From positions 76,577-140,576 of the forward strand of contig DAOTYH010000103.1 in assembly GCA_034435015.1 (NCBI GenBank): a stretch of 64,000 nt of DNA. The letters run 5' to 3'. The notes beneath the pieces were generated by a model. That model was not told the DNA's origin. It searched no databases and saw nothing but the letters and a program-made list of their open reading frames with translations. Both the position numbers and the translations under genes were made by a program. The stretch comes from DAOTYH01 sp034435015. GTDB lineage: Bacteria; Chloroflexota; Anaerolineae; Aggregatilineales; UBA3940. The stretch's first letter is position 1. The number at the start of each line of letters is the position of its first letter. This document shows positions 42,438 to 51,838 of this stretch, one piece after another.

Positions 42438-43445
42438 GTGAAAACTGCATGGTATGCAAGCCCCGACATCTTTGATACCCTGGCGGGGGAATGGGATACG
42501 CTTGTAAATCCTGCTTCTCCTGAACTCCTGTTTATGAGCTATGACTGGCAACGCATTTGGTGGAAGCATCTTGGGCGGGGGCATCTCTCTATAGTCACTG
42601 TCCGAGATGATCGGGGTGTGTTGCGGGGGATTGGCCCATGGTTCATCGAACAAGAAGGGGAGCAGCGTGCGGTGCGTATCATTGGCAGTACAGATGTAGT
42701 AGATTATCTGGACATTCTGGTAGTGCCGGGTTATGAACAGGATGTGTTGAGCGCTCTGCTTGATTTCATGCTCTCGCAGGATGCTCCCCAATGGGATATT
42801 CTTGACCTATGCAACCTCCCACAGAATTCACCCGTGCTTGTTCTGCTACCAGAGCTGGCCAAGACAAAAGGTTTAACTGTAACGGTTGCTCCTTTAGAAG
42901 AGTGTCCCATCATCAACCTTCCCCGCAGTTATGAGGAATACCTGGGGATGCTGGACAAAAAACAGCGCCATGAACTACGTCGTAAGAGGCGCCGTGCGCA
43001 GGAGATGCAGGCAGGCTGGTACATTGTAGGGCCGGAACATCATCTGGACAAGGAGATAGACGCTTTCCTTGAATTGATGGCCATGAGCACAACAGACAAG
43101 AGTGCTTTTTTGAAAGAGCCTGGGCATCTCTCCTTTTTCAAGGAGATCGGCCCTATGATGTTTGAGAAAGGCATTCTGGAACTAAGCTTCCTCACGTTCG
43201 AAGGACGGCGGGCCGCCAGCCTGTGGCAATTTGCTTACCGCGATCGGATGATGCTTTATAATTCCGGTCTGAACCCGGTGGATTTTCCGGGGCTAAGCCC
43301 CGGTGTGGTCCTGTTGATCTACAATATAGAGAATGCGATCCAGCGTCATTTTAAGGTGTATGATTTCCTGAGGGGCAGTGAGGAATACAAGTATCGAATG
43401 GGAGCGCAGAAAACAAACGTATATAACATCACCGTATACCGTTGA
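42438..43445 (+). CDS. GNAT acyltransferase (BioF2/CelD-like domain)
   Basis: 335 residues starting at GTG with GAGG just upstream. Two GNAT folds in tandem are suggested. The second carries the long basic helix KKQRHELRRKRRRAQE around 174-189, and the C-terminal FLRGSEEYKYRMGA is typical of Acetyltransf_6 (BioF2-like) proteins found with exopolysaccharide and peptidoglycan-bridge (FemX-like) functions. Cytosolic. The donor and acceptor are unknown. The next gene, 16 bases on, is a GT4 glycosyltransferase, so the pair may modify the same glycan or small thiol-type glycoside. Confidence 0.82.
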   Translation: MKTAWYASPDIFDTLAGEWDTLVNPASPELLFMSYDWQRIWWKHLGRGHLSIVTVRDDRGVLRGIGPWFIEQEGEQRAVRIIGSTDVVDYLDILVVPGYEQDVLSALLDFMLSQDAPQWDILDLCNLPQNSPVLVLLPELAKTKGLTVTVAPLEECPIINLPRSYEEYLGMLDKKQRHELRRKRRRAQEMQAGWYIVGPEHHLDKEIDAFLELMAMSTTDKSAFLKEPGHLSFFKEIGPMMFEKGILELSFLTFEGRRAASLWQFAYRDRMMLYNSGLNPVDFPGLSPGVVLLIYNIENAIQRHFKVYDFLRGSEEYKYRMGAQKTNVYNITVYR

Positions 43446-43461
43446 AACAGGACTGTGATGT

Positions 43462-44772
43462 ATGGGTGAGCGACCTCTGCGTATTGCTATGTTGAGTGTT
43501 CATACCTGCCCACTGGCTACTTTGGGGGGCAAGAAAACGGGCGGCATGAACGTTTATGTACGCGAGTTGAGCAAAGAGCTGAGCAGGCGTAACATCCAGG
43601 TTGATGTCTTTACCCGTTCGCAGGACCCCTGTGTTCCTCATGTGAACGATACAGCACTGGGGGAATACGCACGTGTCATTCATGTGCCGGCAGGGCCTGA
43701 GGCCCCCCTTTCTACGAAGGAAATCTACCCTTACCTTTCCGAGTTTATCGGTAATGTGCGGGCCTTTGCTGCAAGTCAAGACCTCAGCTATGACCTAATC
43801 CATAGCCATTATTGGTTGTCAGGTCTGGTTGCGCAGGAGCTTAGCACCCTGTGGGGCGTGCCTTTCATCCAGATGTTCCACACGCTGGGGCACATGAAGA
43901 ATCGAATTGCACGAGACGATAGTGAGCGTGAGCCAGAGTTGCGTATTCGGTCCGAAGGCCAGATCATGAGGACGGCTAGCTGTCTGATTGCCGCTACACC
44001 TGCAGAGCGTGTGCAATTAATGTGGTTGTACGGCGCGGACATGCGCAAGATCAAAATCATCCCGCCGGGGGTGGATACCCAAAATTTCTATCCCATTCCT
44101 AAGGCTGAAGCGCGGAGAGCGATTGGCATTCCTGAAACCAGCCAGATGCTTCTCTTTGTGGGCCGTATCGAGCCGCTGAAGGGAATAGATACCCTGATGC
44201 AGGCTATCGCCATCCTAAGGGAGCATATAGAGCACTGCTTAAAGCGTCTGTGTCTGACAATTGTTGGCGGGGAACCCGACAGCGAAGATGCCGTTAGTGC
44301 TGAAATGCAACGGCTCAAGGCTTTGCGCGATGAACTTGACCTGGGCGAACTTGTGACCTTTTTGGGAGCTAGAAGCCAGGATACCTTACCATACTATTAT
44401 TCCGCCGCTGAAGCTGTTGTCGTGCCCTCCTATTATGAGTCGTTTGGCATGGTGGCCCTTGAAGCAATGGCCTGTGGGACCCCCGTGATAGCCTCAGAGG
44501 TTGGGGGCCTGGCTTTTCTTATTCAGGACGGCGTCACCGGCTTCCATGTGCCTGATCGAGACCCTGAGGAGTTAGCGGGGAAAATATGCCTTTTGCTGGA
44601 GAACGAGGATTTGCACCGCGAAATGTCTGTAGCGGCTGTCAGACACGCACAACAATATAGCTGGACTCGGATTGCTCCCCAAATCGAGAAGGTCTATTTT
44701 GAACTTCTCAACCCGGATACGCGAAAGCCGATTTACCCCGCCGTGAGCCAGCAGGGAGGCCTATCTGTCTGA
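43462..44772 (+). CDS. GT4 glycosyltransferase (MshA/sucrose-phosphate-synthase-like)
   Basis: 436 residues with the GT-B fold. The N-terminal GGKKTGGMNVYVRELSKEL donor/acceptor loop closely resembles that of MshA. LIHSHYWLSGLVAQ and the C-terminal LFVGRIEPLKGIDTLMQA, VPSYYESFGMVALEAMACG and EVGGL follow, with the E-x7-E catalytic motif intact. GT4 enzymes retain the sugar anomer. MshA makes the first mycothiol intermediate from UDP-GlcNAc and inositol-phosphate, but no mshB/C/D homologues adjoin, so the acceptor is uncertain. It follows the GNAT gene by 16 bases. Confidence 0.87.
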   Translation: MGERPLRIAMLSVHTCPLATLGGKKTGGMNVYVRELSKELSRRNIQVDVFTRSQDPCVPHVNDTALGEYARVIHVPAGPEAPLSTKEIYPYLSEFIGNVRAFAASQDLSYDLIHSHYWLSGLVAQELSTLWGVPFIQMFHTLGHMKNRIARDDSEREPELRIRSEGQIMRTASCLIAATPAERVQLMWLYGADMRKIKIIPPGVDTQNFYPIPKAEARRAIGIPETSQMLLFVGRIEPLKGIDTLMQAIAILREHIEHCLKRLCLTIVGGEPDSEDAVSAEMQRLKALRDELDLGELVTFLGARSQDTLPYYYSAAEAVVVPSYYESFGMVALEAMACGTPVIASEVGGLAFLIQDGVTGFHVPDRDPEELAGKICLLLENEDLHREMSVAAVRHAQQYSWTRIAPQIEKVYFELLNPDTRKPIYPAVSQQGGLSV

Positions 44773-44906
44773 TTGATCTCTTACGTGAGGAAGCTGTGAA
44801 GTCCTCTATTGCACGACCCTGTTGGTCGGGTTAATCTTACTTCAGGCGCATTGTACGTCCTGAGAGTATCGCCTGCCTCCTGTGTTCTTAATGCCAAGGG
44901 GATACG

Positions 44907-46133
44907 ATGAGACTGGATGTGAGAGCCTTCCCCCGATGCCAGAGAACTTGGTGTCTAATCGCATGTGCCGTCATTGTTCTCTTAGCAGGCGCGTGGCCGG
45001 AGTCAGTGACTGCTCAGGGTAGTGACGGCACTACAACTCACTATGTGAGCTGGGGGGAGACGCTCTTCTCGATTGCACTGCGTTACGGCGTGACCGTACA
45101 GGCCATTATGGACGCAAACAGGCTCTCCGATCCTGATCGCATTTATGTGGGGCAACGTCTGATCATACCGGGGACAGGTGTAGGGCTGTCATCCTCCCCA
45201 CCACAGACCATCCATATTGTGCAACCCGGCGAGAACTTGTATCGCATCGGCCTTCAGTATGGGTTCACTATTGACCAACTGCTGGCGGCTAATAATCTGA
45301 CAAACCCCGATCAAGTTTATGCGGGACAGGCACTGATCATACCCGACGGAAACGTATCTCCTCCCACGACCCCATCTGCGGCGGGTAATGTGCACGTTGT
45401 CCAAGCAGGGGAGACCTTATACGGCATCAGCCTTCGGTATGGAGTGTCTGTCACAGCGCTGGCGGCTACCAATCATCTCCTCAATCCATCGCAAATATAT
45501 GTGGGGCAGGTCCTGATACTTCCGGGTGCGGCAACAGCTACCGGCATGGGGTACACCCCTGACGATGTGGCTTTCACTCACGTTGTCCGACCAGGTGAAA
45601 CACTCTTCTCGATTGCATCCCGCTATGGGGTCCCCACCTGGGTGCTGACGCAGGTCAATAATATTAGCAACCCCTCTTTGCTGTACGTAGGGCAGGTGTT
45701 GACTATCCCCTCCAACTCTGCGCTGTACTCTGGCCTGCCTGGAACTTCTTCGTCGAACAAGGCTATCATTGTGGACGTGTCAGATCAGCGCGTATATGTG
45801 TATGAGAATGGCCAGCTTATCTGGACTTTTGCCGCCAGTACCGGTGTAGCGGGCCGCGAGACGGCACGCGGTAACTTTTACATCCAGAACAAGTTGCCTA
45901 TGGCTTACGCCGCAACCTGGAATTTGCAGATGCCTTATTGGCTAGGCTTCTACTGGGCCGGCCCCTTGCAGAATGGCTTTCATGCTCTGCCTATCCTGTC
46001 CAATGGGCAACGGCTATGGGAAGGGTTACTGGGTTCTCCGGCCTCTTACGGTTGTGTGATCCTGAGCGACCACGATGCCCGACTGTTGTATGACTGGGCA
46101 GAGGTCGGTGTACCAGTGACCGTGAGAGACTGA
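44907..46133 (+). CDS. LysM-repeat L,D-transpeptidase (YkuD domain)
   Basis: 408 residues: a signal-type helix (TWCLIACAVIVLLAGAWPES), then four LysM repeats (about 45-90, 100-145, 158-203, 222-267), each opening with H-x-V-x-x-G-E-x-L. A YkuD domain covers about 285-407. The catalytic Cys is in SYGCVIL near residue 381, where the usual SHGC motif has Tyr for His, and the upstream conserved His is in FHALP. Such enzymes bind glycan through LysM and make 3-3 cross-links or attach proteins to the wall. It is probably the main active transpeptidase-type gene in this window, since the PBP at 16.7 kb lacks its active site. Confidence 0.9.
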   Translation: MRLDVRAFPRCQRTWCLIACAVIVLLAGAWPESVTAQGSDGTTTHYVSWGETLFSIALRYGVTVQAIMDANRLSDPDRIYVGQRLIIPGTGVGLSSSPPQTIHIVQPGENLYRIGLQYGFTIDQLLAANNLTNPDQVYAGQALIIPDGNVSPPTTPSAAGNVHVVQAGETLYGISLRYGVSVTALAATNHLLNPSQIYVGQVLILPGAATATGMGYTPDDVAFTHVVRPGETLFSIASRYGVPTWVLTQVNNISNPSLLYVGQVLTIPSNSALYSGLPGTSSSNKAIIVDVSDQRVYVYENGQLIWTFAASTGVAGRETARGNFYIQNKLPMAYAATWNLQMPYWLGFYWAGPLQNGFHALPILSNGQRLWEGLLGSPASYGCVILSDHDARLLYDWAEVGVPVTVRD

Positions 46134-46267
46134 CGGTTTTGAACTTTGCGGCCCTTCAGGATAAAGATCAGAGGTGGGTGTGATAGGAGTAACTGCCCAG
46201 CTGGAGTGAAACCGTCTATTATAGACTGACAAGGTCTAGAATCGGTAAGAACCGAGGGATTGCTGGT

Positions 46268-46618
46268 ATGCATGAGATGAGCATCGCCACCCAACTGCTG
46301 GCTCTAGTGCTCCGGCATGCTGAACAGGCAAAAGCAAAAAGGGTCAACCGTCTGAATCTCGTGATTGGCGAGTTCTCTTCTGTAGTGGACGAGTCGCTCC
46401 AGTTCTACTGGGAGATGATAGCTAAGGACAGCATCGCTGAACATGCTGAGTTGCACTTTGAGCGTGTGCCGGGCCGATTGCGTTGCTTAGATTGCGGCTC
46501 CTGCTTTGGTATGAGCGAGTATGACGGCCAAGGTTGCCCGAAGTGCCATAGCTTCAGCGCTGTGATCGCAGATGGGGATCAATTCAAGCTGGAGAGCATC
46601 GAGATTGAGGAAGGGTAA
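46268..46618 (+). CDS. hypA: Hydrogenase nickel insertion protein HypA
   Basis: 116 residues with the N-terminal nickel-binding MHEMSIA and a zinc site of two CxxC motifs (RCLDCGSC, GCPKCHS). HypA delivers nickel to [NiFe]-hydrogenase large subunits with HypB. First in a tight hypABCD run; hypB starts 3 bases after its stop. Confidence 0.97.
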   Translation: MHEMSIATQLLALVLRHAEQAKAKRVNRLNLVIGEFSSVVDESLQFYWEMIAKDSIAEHAELHFERVPGRLRCLDCGSCFGMSEYDGQGCPKCHSFSAVIADGDQFKLESIEIEEG

Positions 46619-46621
46619 CTG

Positions 46622-47305
46622 ATGACAAAAATCATTCAGGTCGAAGAGAACATCCTGAGCGCCAATGATGCGCTGGCGCAAGAGATACGCGCCCGCTTGG
46701 ATGCCGCTGGTGTCTTTGCTATCAACTTGATGGCCTCGCCAGGGGGCGGAAAGACCAGCCTCATCCTGCGAACGGTTGAAGCACTCAAGAGCGAGTTGAG
46801 GCTTGCCGCTATAGACGGCGATGTTGTGCCCGTAGATGTCGAGAAGATCGCCGCCCAAGACATCCCTGTTGTGCTTGTTAACACCGGAGGGTCCTGCCAT
46901 CTGGATGCCAACATGCTGTTGCCGGCAGTAGAGCGGCTCGACTTGAGCACTATTGATCTGCTGATCGTTGAAAATGTCGGTAACCTTGTGTGTCCGGCCA
47001 ATTTTAAGCTGGGTGTGCACGCCAATGTAGTGATCGCCAGTATCCCGGAGGGAGACGATAAGCCCTACAAATATCCAGTCATGTATCGGGGGGCTGATGT
47101 GCTGGTACTAAACAAGATGGATTATCTAGCCGTGCAGGAGTTCGATCTTGAATACTTCCAGCGCGGGGTTGAAGCGTTGAATCCGGGCGTTGTCTTCTTT
47201 CCGCTCTCGTGCCGTACAGGTGAAGGGCTTGAGGCGTGGTACGACTGGTTGCGCTCTAAGGTGGCAGATCACCGGTCCTCAAACGGAAGAGGCAACAAGG
47301 GTTAG
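46622..47305 (+). CDS. hypB: Hydrogenase nickel incorporation GTPase HypB
   Basis: 227 residues, SIMIBI-class GTPase: P-loop MASPGGGKTSLIL near residue 37, DGDVVP switch I, a Cys-His metal site in GGSCHLDANM, ENVGNLVCPANF and the NKMD base-specificity motif. The N-terminal CxxCGC or His-rich nickel storage tail of some HypBs is absent, so it is the short form. It energises nickel transfer from HypA. Confidence 0.96.
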   Translation: MTKIIQVEENILSANDALAQEIRARLDAAGVFAINLMASPGGGKTSLILRTVEALKSELRLAAIDGDVVPVDVEKIAAQDIPVVLVNTGGSCHLDANMLLPAVERLDLSTIDLLIVENVGNLVCPANFKLGVHANVVIASIPEGDDKPYKYPVMYRGADVLVLNKMDYLAVQEFDLEYFQRGVEALNPGVVFFPLSCRTGEGLEAWYDWLRSKVADHRSSNGRGNKG

Positions 47306-47331
47306 TCAAGGGATATAGTAAGGAAACAGCC

Positions 47332-47595
47332 ATGTGTCTTGGTATTCCCGGTAAGATAGTTGAGATCTATGAAGTGGATGGCCTTAGAATGGGCAAAATA
47401 GACTTTGGCGGGATAAAGAAAGAAGCTTGTCTTGCCTATGTGCCTGAGGCTAAGGTCGGCGACTACACACTGATCCATGTGGGCTTTGCCCTGAATCTTA
47501 TAGACGAACAGGAAGCTCTAGAGACGTTGTCCCTGTTACGCGAGATAGATGCGCTTGGCTCAGAGCTTGGGCCGGCTTCTCCTGCTCCGGACTAG
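47332..47595 (+). CDS. hypC: Hydrogenase assembly chaperone HypC
   Basis: 87 residues beginning MCLGIPGKIVEI. The N-terminal Cys binds the Fe(CN)2CO precursor with HypD. AAGGAA-like sequence precedes the ATG. hypD follows 3 bases after the stop. Confidence 0.96.
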   Translation: MCLGIPGKIVEIYEVDGLRMGKIDFGGIKKEACLAYVPEAKVGDYTLIHVGFALNLIDEQEALETLSLLREIDALGSELGPASPAPD

Positions 47596-47598
47596 CCG

Positions 47599-48702
47599 AT
47601 GAAATACCTGACTGAGTATCGCGACGCCCAGCGCGTCAGGGTAGTCTTGGACCAGATCAGCCAGATAGTGACACGTCCTTGGGTGATCATGGAAATCTGT
47701 GGGGGGCAGACTCACAGTATCCTGCGGCATGGCCTTGATCAGTTGCTCCCCTCTCAAATCGAGCTGGTACACGGCCCCGGTTGCCCAGTCTGTGTGACCC
47801 CGCTGGAGCTTATTGACAAGGCCGTTACAATTGCTTCGCGTCCTGATGTCATCTTCACTTCTTTCGGTGACATGTTGCGTGTGCCCGGCTCTTTCAAGGA
47901 CCTGTTTCAAGTAAAGTCAGAGGGCGGTGATGTACGAGTAGTTTATTCACCCCTTGACTGTCTTCAGATTGCCATTGAGAATCCAGACAAGCAGGTCGTC
48001 TTCTTCGGTGTGGGGTTTGAAACAACAGCCCCTGCCAATGCGATGACGATCCTCCATGCCAGCCAAAGGGGGATCACAAACTTCTCCATGCTTGTCTCAC
48101 TGGTACGTGTGCCGCCCGCCATTCAGGCTCTGCTCAGTGCACCAGAGAATCGTATTCAAGCGTTCCTCGCCGCCGGGCATGTCTGCACTGTCATGGGGAC
48201 ATGGGAATACGAACCGCTGGCCGCCCGGTTTAAAGTCCCTATCGTTGTTACAGGTTTTGAGCCGCTCGATCTGGCGCTGGGGATTCTGCGGGCTGTGCAA
48301 CAGCTAGAAGAGGGGCGTGCTGAAGTAGAGAATGCATATGAGCGCCTGGTTACCCCGCGGGGAAATGTCTCAGCACAGGCGATGATACAAGCTATCTTTG
48401 AGGAGTGTGATCGAAACTGGCGCGGAGTCGGGATGATACCCGCTTCAGGCTGGAAGTTGCGCCCCGAATTTGAAGCCTTTGACGCTGAGAAGCGCTTTGC
48501 TGTGGAGGGGCTTGAAGTCACTGAATCATCTCTCTGTCAGGCTGGATTGGTATTACAGGGTAGGCTGAAGCCAAACCAGTGCCCGGCCTTCGGAACAACC
48601 TGCACCCCGCGGACTCCGCTTGGTGCGCCGATGGTCTCCAGCGAAGGGGCCTGTGCGGCATACTACCAGTTTGGACGTGTCAACGATAGAGCGGATGATT
48701 AG
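47599..48702 (+). CDS. hypD: Hydrogenase iron-ligand assembly protein HypD
   Basis: 367 residues. MEICGGQTHSI and GPGCPVCVTP supply iron- and redox-active Cys residues, and the C-terminal CTPRTPLGAPMVSSEGACAAY binds the [4Fe-4S] cluster. HypD is the scaffold on which cyanide groups made by HypE/HypF are placed on iron. Neither hypE nor hypF follows, and they are not in this window. Confidence 0.96.
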   Translation: MKYLTEYRDAQRVRVVLDQISQIVTRPWVIMEICGGQTHSILRHGLDQLLPSQIELVHGPGCPVCVTPLELIDKAVTIASRPDVIFTSFGDMLRVPGSFKDLFQVKSEGGDVRVVYSPLDCLQIAIENPDKQVVFFGVGFETTAPANAMTILHASQRGITNFSMLVSLVRVPPAIQALLSAPENRIQAFLAAGHVCTVMGTWEYEPLAARFKVPIVVTGFEPLDLALGILRAVQQLEEGRAEVENAYERLVTPRGNVSAQAMIQAIFEECDRNWRGVGMIPASGWKLRPEFEAFDAEKRFAVEGLEVTESSLCQAGLVLQGRLKPNQCPAFGTTCTPRTPLGAPMVSSEGACAAYYQFGRVNDRADD

Positions 48703-48784
48703 CCTGCATAAGGGCCTGCGCCTTAGGCCAGAAGTGCGCGCCTAGGGATAGTCCATTTTTCATCACCACACGTTAGGTGGAACC

Positions 48785-50797
48785 TTGTCTGCCATAAGCA
48801 AGCATAAAAGCCTCAATGTACCCGCCGTTCTGGGGGTTGACATTGGGGGTACCTTCACTGACTTTGTGTTTGTTCGAGAAGGGAAACTCTCTGTCCATAA
48901 GCGGCTGACGACTCCCTCTGATCCTTCGGAGGCTATGTTAGCCGGGATTGCCGATCTGGGGGTTGAGTCCACTGTTGATGTTGTGCATGGTTCTACAATA
49001 GCTACCAATGCTCTCTTGGAACGACGCGGTGCTTGCGTGGCTCTGATCACAACACGCGGCTTCGCCGATGTAATTGAGATTGGACGCCAAGACCGCCCTG
49101 ACCTCTATGCACTAGAGCCGAAGGTTCTGCCGCCGCTTGTCCCTCCTGAGCGGCGAATCGAAGTGGAGGAACGGGTCACGGCTGAAGGGCAGCCGCTGAT
49201 CCCTCTCAATCAGCACTCGTTGCCTAAATTAGTCAGGCAGTTGGAAGTGCTCAATGTGGAGTCAGTAGCGGTTTGCCTGCTATTCTCCTTTCTATACCCC
49301 AAGCATGAGAAAATGATCGGTGAGGCCCTGCGTGGAAGATGGGCTGTTTCCCTGTCGTGTGAGGTTCTGCCAGAGTACCGCGAATATGAGAGAGCTAGCA
49401 CCACAGTGATCAACGCCTACGTAGCCCCTCTTATGGATCGCTATCTGAGGCGGCTGAAGGCAGGCTTACAGGGCAGGCGTCTGCGCATCATGCAATCCAA
49501 CGGCGGGGTGATCACAGCCGCCACGGCACGACGAGAAGCCGCTCGGACGGCTCTTTCCGGCCCAGCAGGAGGTGCGGTGGGTGCGTTCCATATCGCGGGG
49601 CTGGCTGGCTTTGATCACATTATCAGTTTCGACATGGGCGGAACCTCTACAGATGTGGCATTGTTCCCCGGTGAAATTGTTTACACCCATGAGGCTTGTA
49701 TAGGGGGCATGCCCCTCCGTTTGCCGGTGGTAGATGTCCATACAGTGGGGGCAGGCGGCGGGAGTATTGCTCGTGTGGATGCAGGCGGTGCTTTGCAAGT
49801 CGGCCCGGAGAGTGCGGGAGCAGACCCGGGTCCGGCCTGCTATGGGCGTGGTGACCAGCCTACGATCTCAGATGCAAACTTGGTGCTGGGACGTCTGCAC
49901 CCCGATCATTTTCTTGGCGGGCAAATGAAGCTCTACCCTGAGCGTGCAAAGGAAGCTGTTACTCATCTGGCTCATCAGATGGGAGGTAAAACCCTAGAAG
50001 AGGCCGCTTGGGGGATGGTGCAGGTTGCCAATGCCACAATGGAAAGAGCTATTCGCACCATCTCCATTGAGCGGGGGTATGATCCACGGGACTTCACACT
50101 GGTAGCATTTGGCGGAGCGGGGCCTCTTCATGCCTGCGCTTTGGCAGAGAAGTTACATATTCCGCGTATCTTAGTACCTCGAACACCCGGTGTTCTCTCC
50201 GCGGTTGGGATGACCATTGCTGATCTGATCAAAGATTACTCTCGGACCGTCATGCTTGATCAGGATGTAGTGCTAAACAGCAACACACTGGATACAATCT
50301 TTGCACCGCTTGAGAGACAAGGTATAGAAGACCTGGTAAATGAAGGTGTCGAGGTAACCAACATACATCTAGAGCGGATTCTAGATATGCGTTATGTCGG
50401 TCAGTCATATGAGATAGCTGTACCGCAACCCTCCCACGGGAGCTGGCTGGAGGCTTTCCACGCTATGCATGGCAGACGGTACGGCCATCAACATGAACAG
50501 GAGCCTGTTGAGATAGTAAATATTAGGTTGCGCGCTGTTGGCCGCGGCGTGAAGCCGCACTTTCAGCACCTCCCTGTTGATGGCCCCAATGCCAGCAAGG
50601 CATGCATAGGAGAGGCCCTCGTCTGGTTTTCGCCGCACAGGCGGGAAGTAGTTCCTCTCTATGAACGGGGCCTGCTAAGTGCCGGCAACATCCTGACTGG
50701 CCCGGCTATTGTCTTCCAGCTTGATGCGACAACAGTGATCGAACCGGGCTGGCAGGCTGTCGTTGACCAACTAGGAAACCTGAACATAACCCGATGA
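48785..50797 (+). CDS. Hydantoinase/oxoprolinase A-type subunit (HyuA)
   Basis: 670 residues, apparently starting at TTG 48785 with AGGTGG 4 bases upstream. ASKHA-fold ATP-binding motifs DIGGTFTDFVFV (about 20-31), STIATNALLERRGA, LSGPAGGAVGAF, FDMGGTSTDVALF and FGGAGPLHACALAE are all present. Family members hydrolyse or carboxylate cyclic amides and ketones in an ATP-dependent way (N-methylhydantoinase, acetone/acetophenone carboxylase), usually with a HyuB partner. No hyuB follows; instead the gene overlaps an M23 peptidase by 4 bases. Substrate unknown. Confidence 0.88.
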   Translation: MSAISKHKSLNVPAVLGVDIGGTFTDFVFVREGKLSVHKRLTTPSDPSEAMLAGIADLGVESTVDVVHGSTIATNALLERRGACVALITTRGFADVIEIGRQDRPDLYALEPKVLPPLVPPERRIEVEERVTAEGQPLIPLNQHSLPKLVRQLEVLNVESVAVCLLFSFLYPKHEKMIGEALRGRWAVSLSCEVLPEYREYERASTTVINAYVAPLMDRYLRRLKAGLQGRRLRIMQSNGGVITAATARREAARTALSGPAGGAVGAFHIAGLAGFDHIISFDMGGTSTDVALFPGEIVYTHEACIGGMPLRLPVVDVHTVGAGGGSIARVDAGGALQVGPESAGADPGPACYGRGDQPTISDANLVLGRLHPDHFLGGQMKLYPERAKEAVTHLAHQMGGKTLEEAAWGMVQVANATMERAIRTISIERGYDPRDFTLVAFGGAGPLHACALAEKLHIPRILVPRTPGVLSAVGMTIADLIKDYSRTVMLDQDVVLNSNTLDTIFAPLERQGIEDLVNEGVEVTNIHLERILDMRYVGQSYEIAVPQPSHGSWLEAFHAMHGRRYGHQHEQEPVEIVNIRLRAVGRGVKPHFQHLPVDGPNASKACIGEALVWFSPHRREVVPLYERGLLSAGNILTGPAIVFQLDATTVIEPGWQAVVDQLGNLNITR

Positions 50798-51759
50798 AAC
50801 TACACCATCTTATTCTAGGACTGATTGGGCTGGTACTGCTGGTCGCTGTAGCTTCCTTGACGCCGATCCATTCGGCTGAGGCGGCCCCGTTAATGCCGGG
50901 TTTATCTGTGGCTGTTGCTCCCCAAGAATTGATGCCTGCCCAAGCAGGCTATGTCTACGTCAGTGGAGGCTACCCTTTACAGGTCACCGCTCTGCTGGAA
51001 GACGAGATGCTGGATGTGTTCTGGACGGGAGACGGCTATCTAGCCCTGTACACATTTGATTTTGATGCCCAGCCGGGAGATTACGTCCTTTCTGTCCAGG
51101 TGTCTGAGCCGTCCACAGGGGCAAGCGGCACATACAGGTTCACTCTACATCTACTTGCGTTTGAGTACCCGCTGGAACAGGTTGCCTTACCCTATAGCCT
51201 CATCCCCCTGCTTGATCCACAACTGAACGCGCAGGAGGTGGAACGCCTTAGCGCTATCTATGCTGTTCACACCAATCCAGCCACTTGGGACTGGCCCTTT
51301 GCACTGCCTGTTCCGGGTGGCGTGGTAACATCCCGATTTGGCGGCAGTCGCATCTATAACGGCGGGATGTTCTCTGCGCATCACACGGGTGTTGACTTCC
51401 GCCGGGCTATTGGCGAACCGATACAGGCGACAGCAGGAGGCCGTGTCGCCGTTGCCGGGTTCTTTGAAGTGAGGGGTAATGTGGTCATTATTGACCACGG
51501 GCACGGCGTCTTTTCGCAATATGCCCACCTGTCTGAGTTTTACGTTCAGCCCGGCCAATCAGTTGAGCGTGGACAGCTTATCGGAGCGGCGGGTGCCACT
51601 GGCCGTACCAATGGCCCTCACCTGCATTTTGAGATCATCGTGAACGGTATCCCCGTTGACCCCATCCGCTGGCTGGGACTCACACCGGGCTTTGTACCGC
51701 CTCGCGAGGTGGTACCAGCACGGAATACCCCCGTTCAGGAGCCAACAGGGGGCGGATAA
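50794..51759 (+). CDS. Secreted M23 peptidase
   Basis: 321 residues. A signal peptide (LILGLIGLVLLVAVASL ... SAEAA) is followed by a beta-rich domain to about 120, then the M23 fold with HHTGVDFRRAIG, VVIIDHGHGVFSQYAHL and GPHLHFEIIVNG. The zinc ligands are complete. It cleaves peptidoglycan peptides outside the cell. It overlaps the HyuA stop by ATGA, a surprising coupling with a cytosolic ATPase-type enzyme. It is distinct from the membrane-anchored M23 at 33.6-34.7 kb. Confidence 0.9.
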   Translation: MKLHHLILGLIGLVLLVAVASLTPIHSAEAAPLMPGLSVAVAPQELMPAQAGYVYVSGGYPLQVTALLEDEMLDVFWTGDGYLALYTFDFDAQPGDYVLSVQVSEPSTGASGTYRFTLHLLAFEYPLEQVALPYSLIPLLDPQLNAQEVERLSAIYAVHTNPATWDWPFALPVPGGVVTSRFGGSRIYNGGMFSAHHTGVDFRRAIGEPIQATAGGRVAVAGFFEVRGNVVIIDHGHGVFSQYAHLSEFYVQPGQSVERGQLIGAAGATGRTNGPHLHFEIIVNGIPVDPIRWLGLTPGFVPPREVVPARNTPVQEPTGGG

Positions 51760-51838
51760 GGCTTCATTCACTATTTTTTGCCAGCAAAGGCTTTGTTACC
51801 CCTTCCTAATTCTGCCCAAATCTGCTATTATTAATGTT

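Noticed and set aside
48785..50797. HypF or another hydrogenase maturation gene following hypD
   Set aside because: The sequence is clearly HyuA-type ASKHA (DIGGTFTDFVFV, FDMGGTSTDVALF) and lacks acylphosphatase and YrdC domains.
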